Below are positions 40,101 through 53,500 of a DNA stretch of 64,000 nucleotides, one piece after another. How positions within the stretch are numbered: position 1 is the first letter of the stretch; every line of letters begins with the position of its first letter. The notes under the pieces are model-generated. The model was not told the origin of the DNA, ran no database searches, and worked only from the letters and a program-made list of their open reading frames with translations. The DNA comes from Dirofilaria immitis (taxonomy: Eukaryota > Nematoda > Chromadorea > Rhabditida > Onchocercidae). The position numbers and the translations under genes are program-made. The DNA lies in NCBI GenBank assembly GCA_024305405.1, contig JAKNDB010000068.1, forward strand, positions 8,851,501 to 8,915,500. Direction: 5' to 3'.

Positions 40101-42105
40101 GCATATTTTTCGAATGAATCATGGCATAGAAAAAGGTGGCCGTTAGTAAATAGAAAATGATGTTTGATGTCTTGTTCTTACTACATTTTGCTTTTTATCT
40201 ACTTTCAAAGCAGAGATTTTCTCTTTGCTTCTTAGTCTTATCTCTATTCGGAGCAATTGCATCATCCTAAATTGCTTGTCAGGAGTTTTCTTATCTAGTA
40301 GAAAATTTACAATTTCAGTCACCTCTTCTGGCCCTCCATGCTCGTTTATCGTCCCTTTTATCTACAGCAGAATATTTGGATGGCTCAGAATTACCGTGTT
40401 TTGGATTTGATGAACATTTGCGCTGTTTTGCCGCAACTCGTTGCGCTTCACCAGTCACCGTTTTAAGTATGGAAATAAAGAACATAATGCTGATTTTGAT
40501 CAGCAGTTTGATAACTCAGAACATAAACACGAAACAGTAGAACAAGATTTGGTAAATTCGTAAACTTAACATATTTTTTATTTTCCTAATATGAAAATGT
40601 TTTTCTTTTATTACCCATTTTCCATTTCTTGTAGCCCAAGTGTATTGTTTATAGCAATGAACTTTTTATTTTTCGTTATTAAATTTGAATTTTTGGTGTT
40701 ACATCCTTTTTAGAGTCTTTTTCCGACGAATGCAAACATCATAGACAAACTATTCGCGAAAATCAAGTAAAGCAGGCATGATCTTTAATTTTCCATTGAT
40801 CTTTAATTTTCTCCACTTTGTTGCTGTAAGCCTCTATACTTTTTACCTCTTTCATTTTTCATACATTTTTGGTTTTCGATTTTATCAAATCTTTGAATTT
40901 GTCTGAAAAAAAGAAAAAAAAAAAACGGAATTGTCTGATCTTGTAGAGAATAATAAATGAGAGAGTTGTTTTTGAAATAAAAGATTTTAGTCATAAGATT
41001 ATTTTGAGTCTAAAATCCAGTTATTAATTTCAAGAAGCTTTTGGAACGTGAAACGAAGGGAAATCGGATGATTATTGAAGTGCGCCCGAAATATTTGGTA
41101 CCAGACACAAATACGTTTATCGATCATTTGACATCTATTAAAAAAATAGTTGAAAGTCATCGATTCACTGTACTTGTACCAACAACAGGTATTTTTTTTT
41201 AATTTTTGCAATGATAGATTTTCAAATTCAATCTTCGCTTTTATCTTTATACAGAAAAATCGAAAATTCAAATATTTCAGTTTTCTCGGAATTAGAAAGT
41301 CTTTCACGCCTGTCAAGCTCATCAAAACATATTGTTGGAGGGCAAGAAGATTTTCAAGATCATTGGGTTGGTGAACGGGCGAAAGAAGCAGTCGCATATC
41401 TGAAAGATTTAATTGGTAAACAAGTACCTCAGGTCTATACAATTACCAGCAAAGGAAATTTATTAACTTCACTTATGTTTGCTACGGAAGAAATTTGTAC
41501 TTCGGGAGAACTGAAGGTTTGGACTTATTATTGTTTTTTCTGCTTTATTTTTATGAATACTCGAAAACAGTTAGGGAAATTGATACAAAATATATTGAAG
41601 ATGAGAAAATCAGATATCAGAAACGGAAGAAATTTAAATAAAATAAGTTTTTTGCCGAGTAAGATTTATTATAATGTCCATAAGTTCTTGTTTTAAAATT
41701 CCCAGTTTTTAAAAGAAAGTCAATATGCCTCTTCTATTATTCGAAGCGCACTTTCACTATATTTTTAAGTATAAATTATTGAAACATTAATAGAAGATCT
41801 ATATTTTTAAATTTCCGTAGTTTATTGCGGTTATTAAAATAGAAATAAAGTGATTTACAGGTGGTGAATGATGATTTTATTTTATCAAGTTGTGTGAACT
41901 TCGCAAAACTCGATCTAAGCCTCCAAATGCTGTAGCAACAGAGCAGTCAGCATCGACATGTATGGTAGACGTGGGACAACCAACAAGACTTTATCGAAGT
42001 GTTGTTTTATTAACCGAAGATCGTGCACTGAATATTAAAGCTGTGTGCGAAAATATACCATGTAGGACAGTACCAAGTTTCATGAAATGGGCTGCTGTTA
42101 AATAG
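28194..42105 (+). CDS. smg-6: SMG-6/EST1A, nonsense-mediated decay endonuclease
   Basis: SMG6 cuts mRNAs near premature stop codons. Exon 1 (28194-28366) is basic and contains RPTIQLYCPRVRR, which resembles the exon-junction-complex binding motif of SMG6 and UPF3B. Exons 29046-29104, 29751-29965, 30431-about 30576 and 31160-31322 join in phase. Disordered Ser/Asn/Gln-rich exons run to about 35228. A 14-3-3-like/TPR helical region follows at about 35626-37560, with the family motif WYQKAAQLAAGNGRSYNQLALLAVYE split over 36907-36985. A linker of helical exons fills 38034-40465. The PIN nuclease domain lies at about 41036-42105. The three catalytic acidic positions known from human SMG6 are kept: VPDTN (Asp codon 41104-41106), NDDFIL (41867-41884) and LLTEDR (Asp codon 42019-42021). 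Stop TAA at 42103-42105. One-base breaks at 33632-33637 and 41905-41908 are A runs. The gene looks complete and functional. Confidence 0.95.
31357..31892. repeat. 46-bp exact direct repeat in smg-6 intron
   Basis: 31357-31402 and 31847-31892 are identical over 46 bases (core AATAAATTACTAAGTACAG), 490 bases apart, in the intron after the exon ending at 31322. The sequence between them has no open frame. A short element with direct terminal repeats or a template-switch duplication are both possible. Confidence 0.9.
31985..32056. repeat. Two exact tandem copies of a 36-bp unit
   Basis: 31985-32020 and 32021-32056 are exact copies of a 36-base AT-rich unit beginning GAAAGATTTTTAATGCAATA. It lies in a smg-6 intron. 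Either a recent tandem duplication or an assembly duplication. Confidence 0.95.
36736..36781. repeat. Short tandem duplication (about 22 bp, two copies)
   Basis: The unit AATTTAGAAGCARTGATAAAA occurs twice in tandem with one difference, inside a smg-6 intron. Minor local duplication. Confidence 0.7.
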
Positions 42106-42511
42106 AAATTCTAGGTTTGAAACCAATTCACAAATAAGCATATTTAAAGGAAAATTGAAGACGGAAAAATTATTTAAACAACTAGAAAAGAATTTTAAAT
42201 AGAATAGACTGCAGATAGATAATCATGGTTGGTGAATATCTCAGAGTATATATGTTATTTGCTCATTTCTAAAATTATTTTTATGAAAAAAAAGTTGTAT
42301 AAATTACTCCTTATTTCTGGTCCTCTTGAATCAATTATGAATTGTTTAGTGTTGTTGTTTTTTTTAGATAATTTTTTTGCTTGAAAACAGGATGTTTTGT
42401 ATACACTTTAAAATTTTTTTTTACTGTGGTTTTGAGTTCATTATAATCTAAGATAAGAGCCATTTTATATCGAGTAATATCGATGCACCTGATTTCGTGA
42501 CTCGGTTTCGT

Positions 42512-42517
42512 AATAAA
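42512..42517 (+). terminator. Candidate AATAAA signal downstream of smg-6
   Basis: The first clear AATAAA after the smg-6 stop lies about 400 bases downstream; another is near 42697. Either would give a long 3' UTR, so a variant signal closer to the stop is also possible. Confidence 0.3.
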
Positions 42518-44389
42518 GAAAATAATCGATATTACTTTATTTCTTTTCCTGCTTCTCATTAATTAAAGACTCTTGGAAAAAATGCTATGCGATCGTTCTG
42601 TTTGACGATTGCTCGTTAAAAATCCTTTTTTACCATCATTTTTTATTGATTTCAAAGAAACAATGCATTTTTTGGTTTTTATACTTTTGTCGGTTATGAA
42701 TAAATATCGATTGATTTTATTCAGGGTTAGATATGCATTATTACGATGTTTTTTAAAGGATATTTAGGCTGAATTTTTATGCAATTTTGTCTTTTAGTAT
42801 CATTTAATGTTATATAATTAATTGATGTGGAAAGAAAGGCCGAAATATACATTATTAGGTATTCTACATAAGAAAGAATGATGTGTTTTACTCCGAAGTG
42901 TTTTTCACTTTATTTTCATTTTTTTACTGTTACGAGTGAGTAGGTGAGAAAAATAATTCATTTCTTAAATTTTATCATAAATAATGCCAAATTAAAAAGG
43001 CAATCCACGCTTAGCTTAATTTTATACGATATATCTGTTAAGTAACTTCTTCTTAATGATTTAAAGCATAACTGATCGATAAAAACATTAGGAAGTTATT
43101 TTATGTCTCGGAATTCTTTTGATGCTATTGGAGTTGTTTCGACGTATTTCGTTTATATGATTTTCTCTTACTGAACTTTATGCCAAAAATTCTTCAGCAG
43201 TTTAAATTTGTTTTCGGAATTTGATTTCTCATAAATTATTCCCATATATTTTTAAAATTAGTGTGGAAATAATTTAGAAGGAGGATTATTTTGTAATCCT
43301 TTTTTTTTGTTGGGAATTTTTATTATGAAGGGAAAGCATATTAGCGAATATCATTTATTCATCTAAAATAAAAATTTCGTTTGTGAACAAACCATCTTTG
43401 TCTACCTTATTTGATTTTTTTTTATTCAGGTTTTGTTTCCTAGTCGTTATGCATCTGTTCACTCGTTACTAACTGCTTCGGGCTTTGAAGATTCCTTCTA
43501 GATGATCAAATTTTCATCATTTAACGCTCGAAGACTACATGATTATAACATACAACAATCAAAAGAAAAAAAGATTGAAGCCATCTAGGATGATTTAGAT
43601 TCTCTTAAAAAATTTCACGTTTTCTTTTGCTATTGCTTCAAGCATGCTAATAATTTTTCTTAATTTTATTTCATTTTGTACAGTATTCTTACTGACCTCA
43701 TAGCTAAAAACAAATTTTAATGAATAAAGATTTAGCTTATCATGCTTTTGAAAATTCTGACTTGCTATTTCATTTCGCAAAGTATTTTTCTGAATGCTAC
43801 GGACTCGGTTTTTTCGATTGATATTGAGTTAAAACATGTCACAGGCATCTAAAGAAATGATCTATTTGGGATTGTCAGTTTATCTCTTATAGATATGGAA
43901 GTTACCGTAAGAAAAGAGCTCACCGAAAATAGAGATTGTGAAAGGATGGAATGGACAAATAATTTTTCAAATTAGATGAAATATTCTCCTTCAAAACATT
44001 GGCTGTCCTGCTCTACTATTGGTATTTCGTTTATTAGAATTATCTCGATTTGTTCATTTCGAATATTAGCAATATTGCAGAGAATTTCTTTGGCAGTCTA
44101 GTTGCCCATTGAAAATAAATAGTAAACCACTCATTTTGATGGGTTGGACCATCTATTGCTGACTTTGATGAGGCAGAGTATAACTCCGAATGATGATAGA
44201 TAGATCCAACGCCGAAATCATGAATGTGGTGAAAGATTCCCGGCTGAGGAGTTAAGCTCTAATTTGTGCGGGTAGTGATATGATACCTGGAGGCTATTGT
44301 ATTGTCAATATGTTGGTACGTGACATGCACTTTTCTAGAGAGTGGTCTTTGACCTTTTTAAATTGAAGTTCGCTCAGTCGGTTTTCTAG

Positions 44390-44687
44390 CTGATTGAGTT
44401 CCTCCCCGAATAGCAAGTCGTCAGCGTGTTTACATCGTTGGCAGCAGTTGTGTATGTTCGTGGGCACCATTGGATCTATACATGTGTTTGTCATTGCGTC
44501 TCTCTTTAGATAACAATCACCTTTGATTGCTTGATTGGTTTTTTTCCGATTGGTTTAATATCGTTCAGGTGGCATGGTGTTTGTCCATTTGTTTCTACAC
44601 TGAAATAGGTAGTTCGTATTGATTTTAATGGGCTATCTCTACTTTTTCGCTGGCCAACATCTTGCTATTCGGGGAATTCAATCAGTT
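44390..44687. repeat. Imperfect inverted repeat arms
   Basis: The segment at about 44390-44418 (CTGATTGAGTTCCTCCCC then GAATAGCAAG) is, with a 2-base gap and one mismatch, the reverse complement of about 44661-44687 (CTTGCTATTCGGGG then AATTCAATCAG). Arms of about 27 bases are separated by 240 bases. Possibly the remnant of an inverted-repeat element. Confidence 0.6.
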
Positions 44688-46107
44688 GCAATATTTTTTC
44701 ATGTTACCATCGAAAATGCATATTGCATAGGAATGGGACTAATCCTATCTTATCAAATAAACGAATCGGATAGAATTATCTATCATTTTGTATGTGTGTG
44801 TATGTGTGTATGTGTTATGTGTATACGTGTGTGTTTTTATCTGTTTTGCTATTTATGTATTCACTTTAAGCCGGAAGCACTCTATCGTGCTGTGTTTACT
44901 TTCATCTATTGGGATTTTGATATTTTTCTTGGCTACATTCAGACAATTCAATATAACTTAATAGTAGTGCAGTATTCTCGACTTAAATTGAATACATAAA
45001 TTTTATCTAGCTCGTAAAATTTTTATAATTCTTATTTCATTATTTCGATTCATGCAAATTCCTATTAACCTGTTTAATCAATATTCATTTTCGCAGAAAT
45101 TTTGGACATGAGCAAATTTAAATTGATTTCTTACCGCATTAAGATAAGCTGATATAAAATATGTGATCTATAAAAACGTAGGAGAGCTCCAAGAAACACA
45201 AAACGAAAAGAAATCTCTAAACACTCAAAATAACAAAATCATGTTTGATCAGATATGGTGATATTTTTGAAGTTTATTTCTTATCCTCATTTTTATCGTT
45301 ATGCATTGAATGTGTGCAGTGGAAGAGCATTGGTCATTTGTTTTTACTCTAATTATGGGTGCTTTATGCGGTCCGCAATATTGCGAAGCAGAATAGGCTT
45401 ATTTTAATTTGATCCTTGCTTTTTTGATATCTTAGGGGCCTAATCTATTTCATTCAAACTAGGATCGTTGTTCCACATGGTCTAAAGAAAAAGCGGCTAA
45501 GAACAATTTGAAAACCAGCACTATGTTTGCCTGTATCCTGGGATGCGGCTGATTGCTGCTGCTCGCTTTTCTCAGTCGCTGCTTTGAAAGGAAGGACATG
45601 AGAAATTCTTTAGTTAACGACTCGAGAATCAACATTGTTTTTTGTTTCCTAGAAAGCAAGTTGGATAGCCTTTATTGTATTTTTGAATTGATCCATTCTC
45701 ATCTGTCTTTTCATTGCTTTTCTTTTTGAATAACTCTTACCACCGATCACAGATAAAATATTTAGCTCTCAAAACCGGCAAACCATTAGCATGCGTAATG
45801 AGTTACTTGTATGTGTTACCACCTCTAATTTTTGTGATAAACAGCTTTCAATCTTCTCGCTTCATTTCATATCATCACTAATCAATATTCTACAAAATGT
45901 TCTGTAATGTTTGTAAAGATCACATAAGAAAGTGGTAAGACTGATTTCATCTGGCTCCTTATTATATTTCGAATATATTAACTGAAAATTTTAGGCATTG
46001 TGAATACGATAACTACTTTTGGAGAATCTTTAAAAACAGGATAGCATACTGGTCTTTATTAGTTTGTAAGAAGCATCTGAAGTAGATCATTATTATTGAT
46101 CATGCAT

Positions 46108-46110
<3 letters not shown>

Positions 46111-46178
<68 letters not shown>
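46111..46178. repeat. CA/TATACA microsatellite
   Basis: (CA)n interrupted twice by TATA, 68 bases. Confidence 0.95.
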
Positions 46179-46871
46179 GTAAGACACACGTTTCTGGAAT
46201 TTCTCTCAAAAAGGATATAATGGTATGAAATTAGAAAGAAAGTAGAGTGATAGCTTAATCCACTTTTTGGAAATTATTTTCCAGCTTGCTTCTTCAACAT
46301 TTGTATTAATTTTTGTAATTGTCTGTTAGACACAAATTCATGAATTGCTCGCATTTTTTTAAAAATTGAAAAACTCTTGAATTTTACTCTATGGACGTAA
46401 AACGTTAGACAATGTCATTATGTTTTCACAGTTAGTAATTGCTGCATTGATTTTTTTTTCGAAATGAGCGTGTTATTGCTTATTTTGCGAAGAACTGAAA
46501 TCTTTTATCTTTTGTAAAAAAAATTTTAGAGATATCATCTTTCTCTATTTATGTATGAATGGAGAATTGTAGAAATTCAAATTTTTTCATTTTTTTCCAC
46601 CTCGGGTTGCATCGCGTATAGACGAGGGAAGTATCGTCGAATGCAGGTGGATTACAATTCTTGGATCAAATGCGATAGAATTTAAAATGTTGCAGATTTT
46701 ATTTAGCAATTACAGCGATATATTTGAAGTAGATAACATGTGATATCAAGTTGTATTAGCTGATGAATTGTCGAAAGGGGCATACTTGTAGCGAATGATG
46801 GATGAATAAGTGAAGAATTTGAATAAATGAATATGGATGGATGCATGATGGATTGTCGGAGAAAAACGAGC

Positions 46872-46917
46872 ATTAATTATCAGTTAAGCATGCCCAGATG
46901 CTTAACTGTTAATTAAT
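46872..46917. repeat. 46-base near-perfect hairpin
   Basis: Arms 46872-46891 and 46898-46917 are complementary at 19 of 20 positions around a 6-base loop GCCCAG. The left arm is ATTAATTATCAGTTAAGCAT. Too short for a standard animal pre-microRNA on its own. It could be a cruciform-forming site or the core of a palindromic element. Confidence 0.9.
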
Positions 46918-47128
46918 CCGTGTTTTTGATTGCCTCCAAATCATTAATACTTGAATATTTAAAGAGTTTGGCAAGAAAGAGAGAAAAACTTTGTCATTTG
47001 GCATACAGCGATTAGGTGGCTTTTGTGTTGACCAGTGCTGAAAAGGAAAAGAGAGAAATTACTCTAACTTATCCCTTCAGTATGGAATCTCACAGTTTAC
47101 AGCAAAATTACTGAAAGCTATATATGCA

Positions 47129-47200
47129 GACACACTCATACCCACACATACGCACACATACACATACACACATACACTATATATATATATAATATTATAT
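47129..47200. repeat. Imperfect CA/TA microsatellite
   Basis: CACA-type repeats with TACA interruptions followed by an AT dinucleotide run; 72 bases. Confidence 0.9.
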
Positions 47201-48929
47201 TTCAAAAGCACGTCATCATATTTAGTTAATCTTGTCTTCACCGTCATCGCATTGCTGTTACCTTATTTAAAATTTTGATTTCATTATCACTGTTATCATT
47301 TAATGGATCATTTTGTTTAAGTGAGAATAAAACAAATGAGGATCGAGACGTAATTCGCTGTGAAATTACTTTCGACGTTTCCATTTTATAAACTCTTTTG
47401 TTAGTCATGTTTTTATATAGCAAATATTCTTCGTATCACTCTTATTTTGCTTTCTAATTTGGTTAGATATTTCCAACTGATTTAGTTTTTAATTGTCCCA
47501 TCAGATGCAAGCATTATCTTATTTTCTATTAATAATGAAATATATACATAAATCAACAGTTGTGTCTTTCCTTCAGAGTATATCTTAACTTTTTCTTGAT
47601 TCTTTTAATTTTTAATAAAACTGACTTGCTGTTAACGTTTTGTTTTTTTTTTTTTAATTATGAGAAAATTAAAGGAATCTCATCCATATATCTCCAACGA
47701 CAGCAAATAACAGTAAACACTTACGTCATAAGTATTTATCTGCTATTTTTTTCCCTGAATTTTCTTATTTTCAACCATCGACTATCACTTTCAGATATTC
47801 TGGTTCATCAAAAAGACTTTAAAACTCATTCATTGTTAGATTGTTGAATTTGTTTGTAGTTAGAGAGATAAAAGACATCAATCTCTTTATTGCTCTTCTA
47901 TATTCATAATTGCTTTATATTTTTATTTCTTTCATTGCAGTTTATTTTAGATGAATCAATAATTTAGATAGAGGGAATGTGATGCTATTTTTGCAATTCA
48001 TTAAGACAACATTTTCTCGATTTATTTTCAGCAAATATGGACATTGACAAAGGAAGGTTTAAACATCGTTATCATTTTTGTTTATTGTTCAAAGTTTAAT
48101 TTCAGAGGGCGGAGGAATGAGCGAAGAAAAGCTTTAATTAAACGCAAGCATATATCAAACGTTTCATTGGCTAGATATATGTAATGATTTTACAAAGGTT
48201 GATGAAAATCTTAGCGATAATTTGATGGAACGAATATAAGATGCTAATTTCAAAATTCTTAGTTAAATATTTATTTTTTATTAGTGTTAAAAATGAATCA
48301 GGTCATCACTAATATATATATATATAAACGAGCCTCTCATCTTTGCTTTCACTAATAAATTAACATTAGTGTTAGACTAAAATCGATGATTTCTAAAATA
48401 ATGATGGAAAAGATTCCATGTGTAGATGTTTTAACAGAAGAACGATATGACTTATATAGAAGATAACATGTAATCATCGTTCTTAAGCCATGATGCATCT
48501 GTCATTTTTCTTTTTTCAATCTGCACTTCATGTCGTCATCATTCATTCACACTAATGAAAACCTAGTTATCACTTTATAAACATTAATTTTTATGCATTT
48601 AAGATTAAATACAATGTGGATAGGTACGTGACTTGCATCTTTCGAGCAGTCTATTTTCACGTTTGTGGTGCATTTTCTTGCAGTTTTTGTCCTCTTTAGC
48701 TTCATCCTTCTTTCGTTTCTTTTGCCAGAATTTTTGTTCATTTTTAGATATTATATACTAGTTTTTTTAATAATTAGTGAACTGCAAATATTTTCATCAA
48801 CTGGTTACTCTGATAAAATTTAGAAAAATTTCTCTCCTTTTTTCTTGTTATTTAGAGTGATAAGCAGATTACTATAACAATACTTCAAGAAAGCTAACTA
48901 GATACTTACTTTCATAATTTTCCCCACAG

Positions 48930-49053
48930 AGTAACACATGTTTGAAAAATTATTTATGCTTATCCGATTCGACACATCTTGTAAATCCAGGAAGAAATAT
49001 AAGAACTGAACCGATTCGTTGTCATAATCCACAACTTCATTTAGCAGCCGCGA
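48930..49053 (+). CDS. Candidate early exon of the downstream unrecognised gene
   Basis: An open 124-base segment between a CCCCACAG acceptor and a GTAAAT donor, open in only one frame and encoding a polar segment (NTCLKNYLCLSDSTHLVNPG). It lies on the same strand 1.45 kb before the first better-supported exon of the last gene, but its end phase does not match that exon, so an intermediate exon or a sequence error must be assumed. Confidence 0.35.
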
Positions 49054-50507
49054 GTAAATACTGTTGAAATATTTAGGCTATGTTTCATTTCATTATATAT
49101 CATTTTTATCGCACGTATTGATAAGGAAGGTCCTCCATCAAGGCAGCTAGCTGCGTGCCAATAATCAACTGATATCCAACCGACAGAGTCAACTCAGTTA
49201 ATCACAATTTTTTAGAGTGAAAGTGGCTAAAGAGGAAATTTTTTTCTTTAAGAAATTCTTTTTTATATTTCTGAATATTCTGAATTTTAATAACTGTTTA
49301 TCATTACGTTGGAGGAAAGTAGACCTGATAGACTTATTTTGAATATGGACATAAGATTTTCACTTCTTACAGAAGTGAGAAGAGAATACGTATCCATTTC
49401 ATCCATGAACGGATTTTTTATAAGCTGGGAAAAAATCGAGATGGATGGAAACATTTGAAACGATGGGACTTGTTTAATTCAATTTTTCTCTAAATTTTTC
49501 CAATACTACCATTTCCAAATTAATTTTATTGTCACATAATCCATCAACCATTATCTAGGGCAGTTCACCCTTGTCATTAGGTACTTGCTTTTCTTTTAAC
49601 AGCTTCTCCCTTCATTTGACAAATTGTTCTCTTTTCGTACTGCTGATTCGATTGGCATTATTCAGGGAACATAAATCTTCGTAACCAAAGAGAAGAATTG
49701 CTCTTGTAATTAAATATTTTCCTTACTCGAATTTCACTCAGTTTTTCCATTTTGTTCTTCTTGTACCTCATTAATATGCTCGAATGTTTCAGTTACGTTA
49801 CATTTTCTTTATTTCTATTAGAAATCTTCGAAGTTTTGGATGCAATCCGAATTTCAATATTCATCACAATATTGAAACCTTATTTTAAGCAAAATATATA
49901 TTACCGTTCACTACAATTTTCGCAGAATTTTATAAATTTCAATTCTTATAGTAATAATACTTTCTCAGTATATTAGAATGACTTAAAGACTCAGGCTTAA
50001 TTTCATTATATTCCAAAACTACTTGTTTGATTTGTTGCTTACGCTTAACTTCATTATTCTAAAATTGCCTGCTTGATTTATTAATTTATATAACGGATGA
50101 GCGAATATGCAAACATAACAGACTATGAAGTACATTTTTCTGAAATTTTTACCGTTGATAAAGCAAACGAAAGAGAGTGGAGAATGAGTTATTATATATT
50201 TGAATTCATACTTCGTCATTTTATTGCTCTATTGAGTATATTGGTGTTATTCCCATGCTTTGGCATATAAATGTTTAGCCAAAAAAAAAAAATGTAATTT
50301 AAAAAATTCACCAATCGAAACGAAAATATTTTTCTGATTTTCATATTTTCAAGCCAAAACAGTAATGAAGTAAAATAAACATAATGCACAAGGTGATTTG
50401 TTCATTGATTTACTTTTATTCGCATGCGCATCTCATTATAATGTGTATGAGTTATGTCTTAGCAGAGTTCTTAAACTGAATTTATTAGAATTTGTTTAAA
50501 TTGATAG

Positions 50508-53500
50508 AAGCAACACGACGGCGTTTTCACGTGCTGTCGATTGGCTTTGTTGCGGTATACGAAACCAAGATGATGGTGAAAGTAATACATATACTGGCAC
50601 TTCAGCGCATTTGTCTTCCTCTGGTAGTACTTTGAATATTGTTTGATTTTATTGTTAAAGAAATTTTTGTTTAGTCTTTCACATAGATTGACGGGAAAAA
50701 AGTTGCAGTCTATCTAAATCCCTATTTTTTTGTCACTAATGAATTTGGCAAATGTTATTTACAACTTGTTGATTTTTATAGTGACACAAGGAGGTCAGCA
50801 GCACAGAAGGAAGATATCTCCGGTTGGCAAGTTGCAAGCCATTGAACATATCGTCTCACCGAAATATGAATCACTGACCTCAGACTCCGTCACTGATCAT
50901 CTTGCATCTTTCGATAGCTTTTCCGATTTGGGTAGGTCTGATGCTTATTAATTTCCTAATGTGGTAAATAATGAAAGGAAGATTTTCGGCTTATGTTAAT
51001 TTGTATGAATAAATGCATAATTTATTCATCTCTCTGCTTCCCTCGTTTTTATAATTCTTAAAATCGTATATCAGAATATTTCTTATTAGTGTTTTAATAA
51101 TTTTATCCATCTTTTGAAATTATAGGCTTGTGAGACAACCAGTTTGTTGCTGTTGAAATTTAAATCATAGAACTTAATTGCCAGTAGACATTCCGTTATT
51201 CTTTTAAATTATTTTTTTTTAATTCGAAGTTTCGGAATTATTGAATTGCTTTCGCTTCGGACAACAAACTCTTAGCAGTGAGTGTCTTTTCAGTAGTTGT
51301 TTTCATTTACTTATGAAATATTATTCAATAATTAAGTGAACACTCACTCGTTTCTTTTCTTTTTTCGTGTTGAAATGGAATTTCAAGAAGATAACTGTTA
51401 CTTATTACAAATTTTATATTTTGTTTTTCTCTAAAAGGCATATCCCTTGTAGCATGCTTTATTCACCTAAAAATTGCTAGAGCAATTCGGACTTATGAAA
51501 TTCCGGAAAATTGTAAAAAGAAGAAAAGGAGGAATTTTTGTGTTTATTATGCAATAATCTTCAAAATTCTTCTGCAGTATTTTACTCTATTTGGTTTATT
51601 ACTCCAAAATCCGACGTTATTTAGAATAGTTGAAATATGAGATGTATCTCGAAAGTTCAACCAGATCAATAAAAACTATTGTATTACATCGACAGCGAGA
51701 ACTTGAACTTATTTAAAAGATACGGGCGATTATCATATCCCTAAGGCAGGTTAAATCGGATAAATATGCCGATTCCGAAGTCTTTCATTTTTGGTGATGA
51801 GAATTTATCATAATTTTATCACTTTGAGTCTTCTTCGGAACTAACTGGACAGTTTAGTTTGGGATTTGATTCAAAAGATTCAAAAGTGAATCAGGGAGTT
51901 TTTTTCATTAAAAAGTTTAGGTTTGAAATTTTTCTTTGTAATAAAAAGATCCGACAAAATAAAGCAGTTTCATTTTTTACATTCCTTACAGATCCGGAAT
52001 CCCAGAAGCAGTCATCTATTGAGGAGTATCGAAATCAAGTATTACTACCAGAATTATTAGGTTCGTTCGATACATATATAAATAAATTTGCCTTATTAAA
52101 GCATATTAGAGGGCTTCTGAAAATTATTAATTTGTATTTATGATAATTTAATCTTATAGTGTTAGATTTTTCTAACGAGCTGGAGGCAAGAAAAGGAAAT
52201 TTCCTAGAATTTATTCAGCAACAAAATTTTGGTGCTGTCCTCTGAAATCTAATTTGAAATTCAATATTTCTCATTCAATGTCATGGACTTTCGACGATCT
52301 AGAATTAGCGAGTCAATTCTTTAAAGGCTCAATTAATCATATGGAGCGCTTTTTTCGCTTTTATTTCTCTAGTTTAGTAGTTAAATAATGTAGTATTTTT
52401 CATAGGTTTGATATATGAATTTCAAATTGAGATGACTGAGTTCGAATTTTTGAGATTTCTTATTGAGAGAAGGAAATGGCAATATTATAAATTCATTGAA
52501 GTAACTAAAATCGTTAACGAAGTTCTTCCTCTTGCTCCACGGATTTACTTATCTGCTTGTACCATAGCATTCTGCTCAGTTCAATAAAAAATATAAACTA
52601 TCGTGAAATCCTTTTAAGATAAGTAAAAGCACATTCGCATGTCTTTCCTCAGCATGTTTTGCATTGGTTCGTAACTGTGGTCGTTTGGATGAAAATCTCG
52701 CAACATTAAACTTCTTTTATAAAGTCTTATTTGTGTTATGTACTGCACTCAATATATAAAACATGAAGTATTGTTTCCGACACTATTTCCTGTCTTTTTT
52801 TATTAGATTTCTCTCGAGATTATTCATCTTCAGTTGTAGATTTGTAAAAATTGACAAAGAGTTAATATTTTGTTTTTCTTATTGTTATTACATTAAAATA
52901 CATGCAACAACAATTTATTCCTGTTTTTGCTTCTTTATTTCGAAAGTATTAAAGGATTTGAAAATATTCAAGAAAGATCGTAGTGAAAATCGAGGAATAT
53001 GAATTAATTTTTTTAGATTTATTCCATTCTCCAGTACGTTGTTAGTATTATCAAAACATAATTTATAATATGGGCAATAATTAGATATGGTAACATTATC
53101 TTATATTATTCGCATTCGAAAATTGTATCACTATTTGCTTTCCTCCAGGAGTAGATGTTAGCTTCTCATTTTTAGAGAAGCTAAAAACTACTAGTTTTAA
53201 CTTAATTTTTGTTATTGTAGTTTCCTTGTAATTTCCATTCTTTCAACGATACATATTTTTATTCAGATAAACTGACGAGGATAGAGGGATGGCAGATGTA
53301 AAACTTGTTGTATTTGGGAAAATTCTATTTTCGTTTCTATTTATAAGTAAAAAGTAAGTCAGGATAGTCTTCCTTCCCCAACCTCAATCTTTGAGATGCG
53401 ATTACTGATCGAAGCGCAGCTGTTTCAGTTATTGTATTCATGAAATATTCATATAATTTTCTCGGGCTACTGATTCCAAAATATTTTCACTTATTATTAG

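Larger units (their letters stand above)
42518..48929. other. Gene-poor region with microsatellites and a hairpin
   Basis: About 6.4 kb without a supportable exon series on either strand. It holds imperfect TG tracts (44790-44832), CA microsatellites (46111-46178, 47129-47200), a strong hairpin (46872-46917) and a pair of related inverted segments (about 44390-44418 and 44661-44687). The block at about 44100-44600 is less AT-rich than its surroundings and may be an old mobile-element remnant. The last part may contain the promoter or early exons of the next gene. Confidence 0.5.

Noticed and set aside
41211..41696. 161-codon open frame taken as an independent protein
   Set aside because: Only 41281-41515 is exon (PIN domain of smg-6); the rest is intron read-through on both sides.
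44619..44999. 126-codon plus-strand frame
   Set aside because: Runs through a TG-rich tract, hydrophobic by composition, with no recognisable domain or splice context.
52763..53002. Hydrophobic 79-codon frame in the 2.6-kb intron of the last gene
   Set aside because: T-rich intron DNA commonly gives Phe/Leu/Ile-rich frames; it has no matching splice phases.
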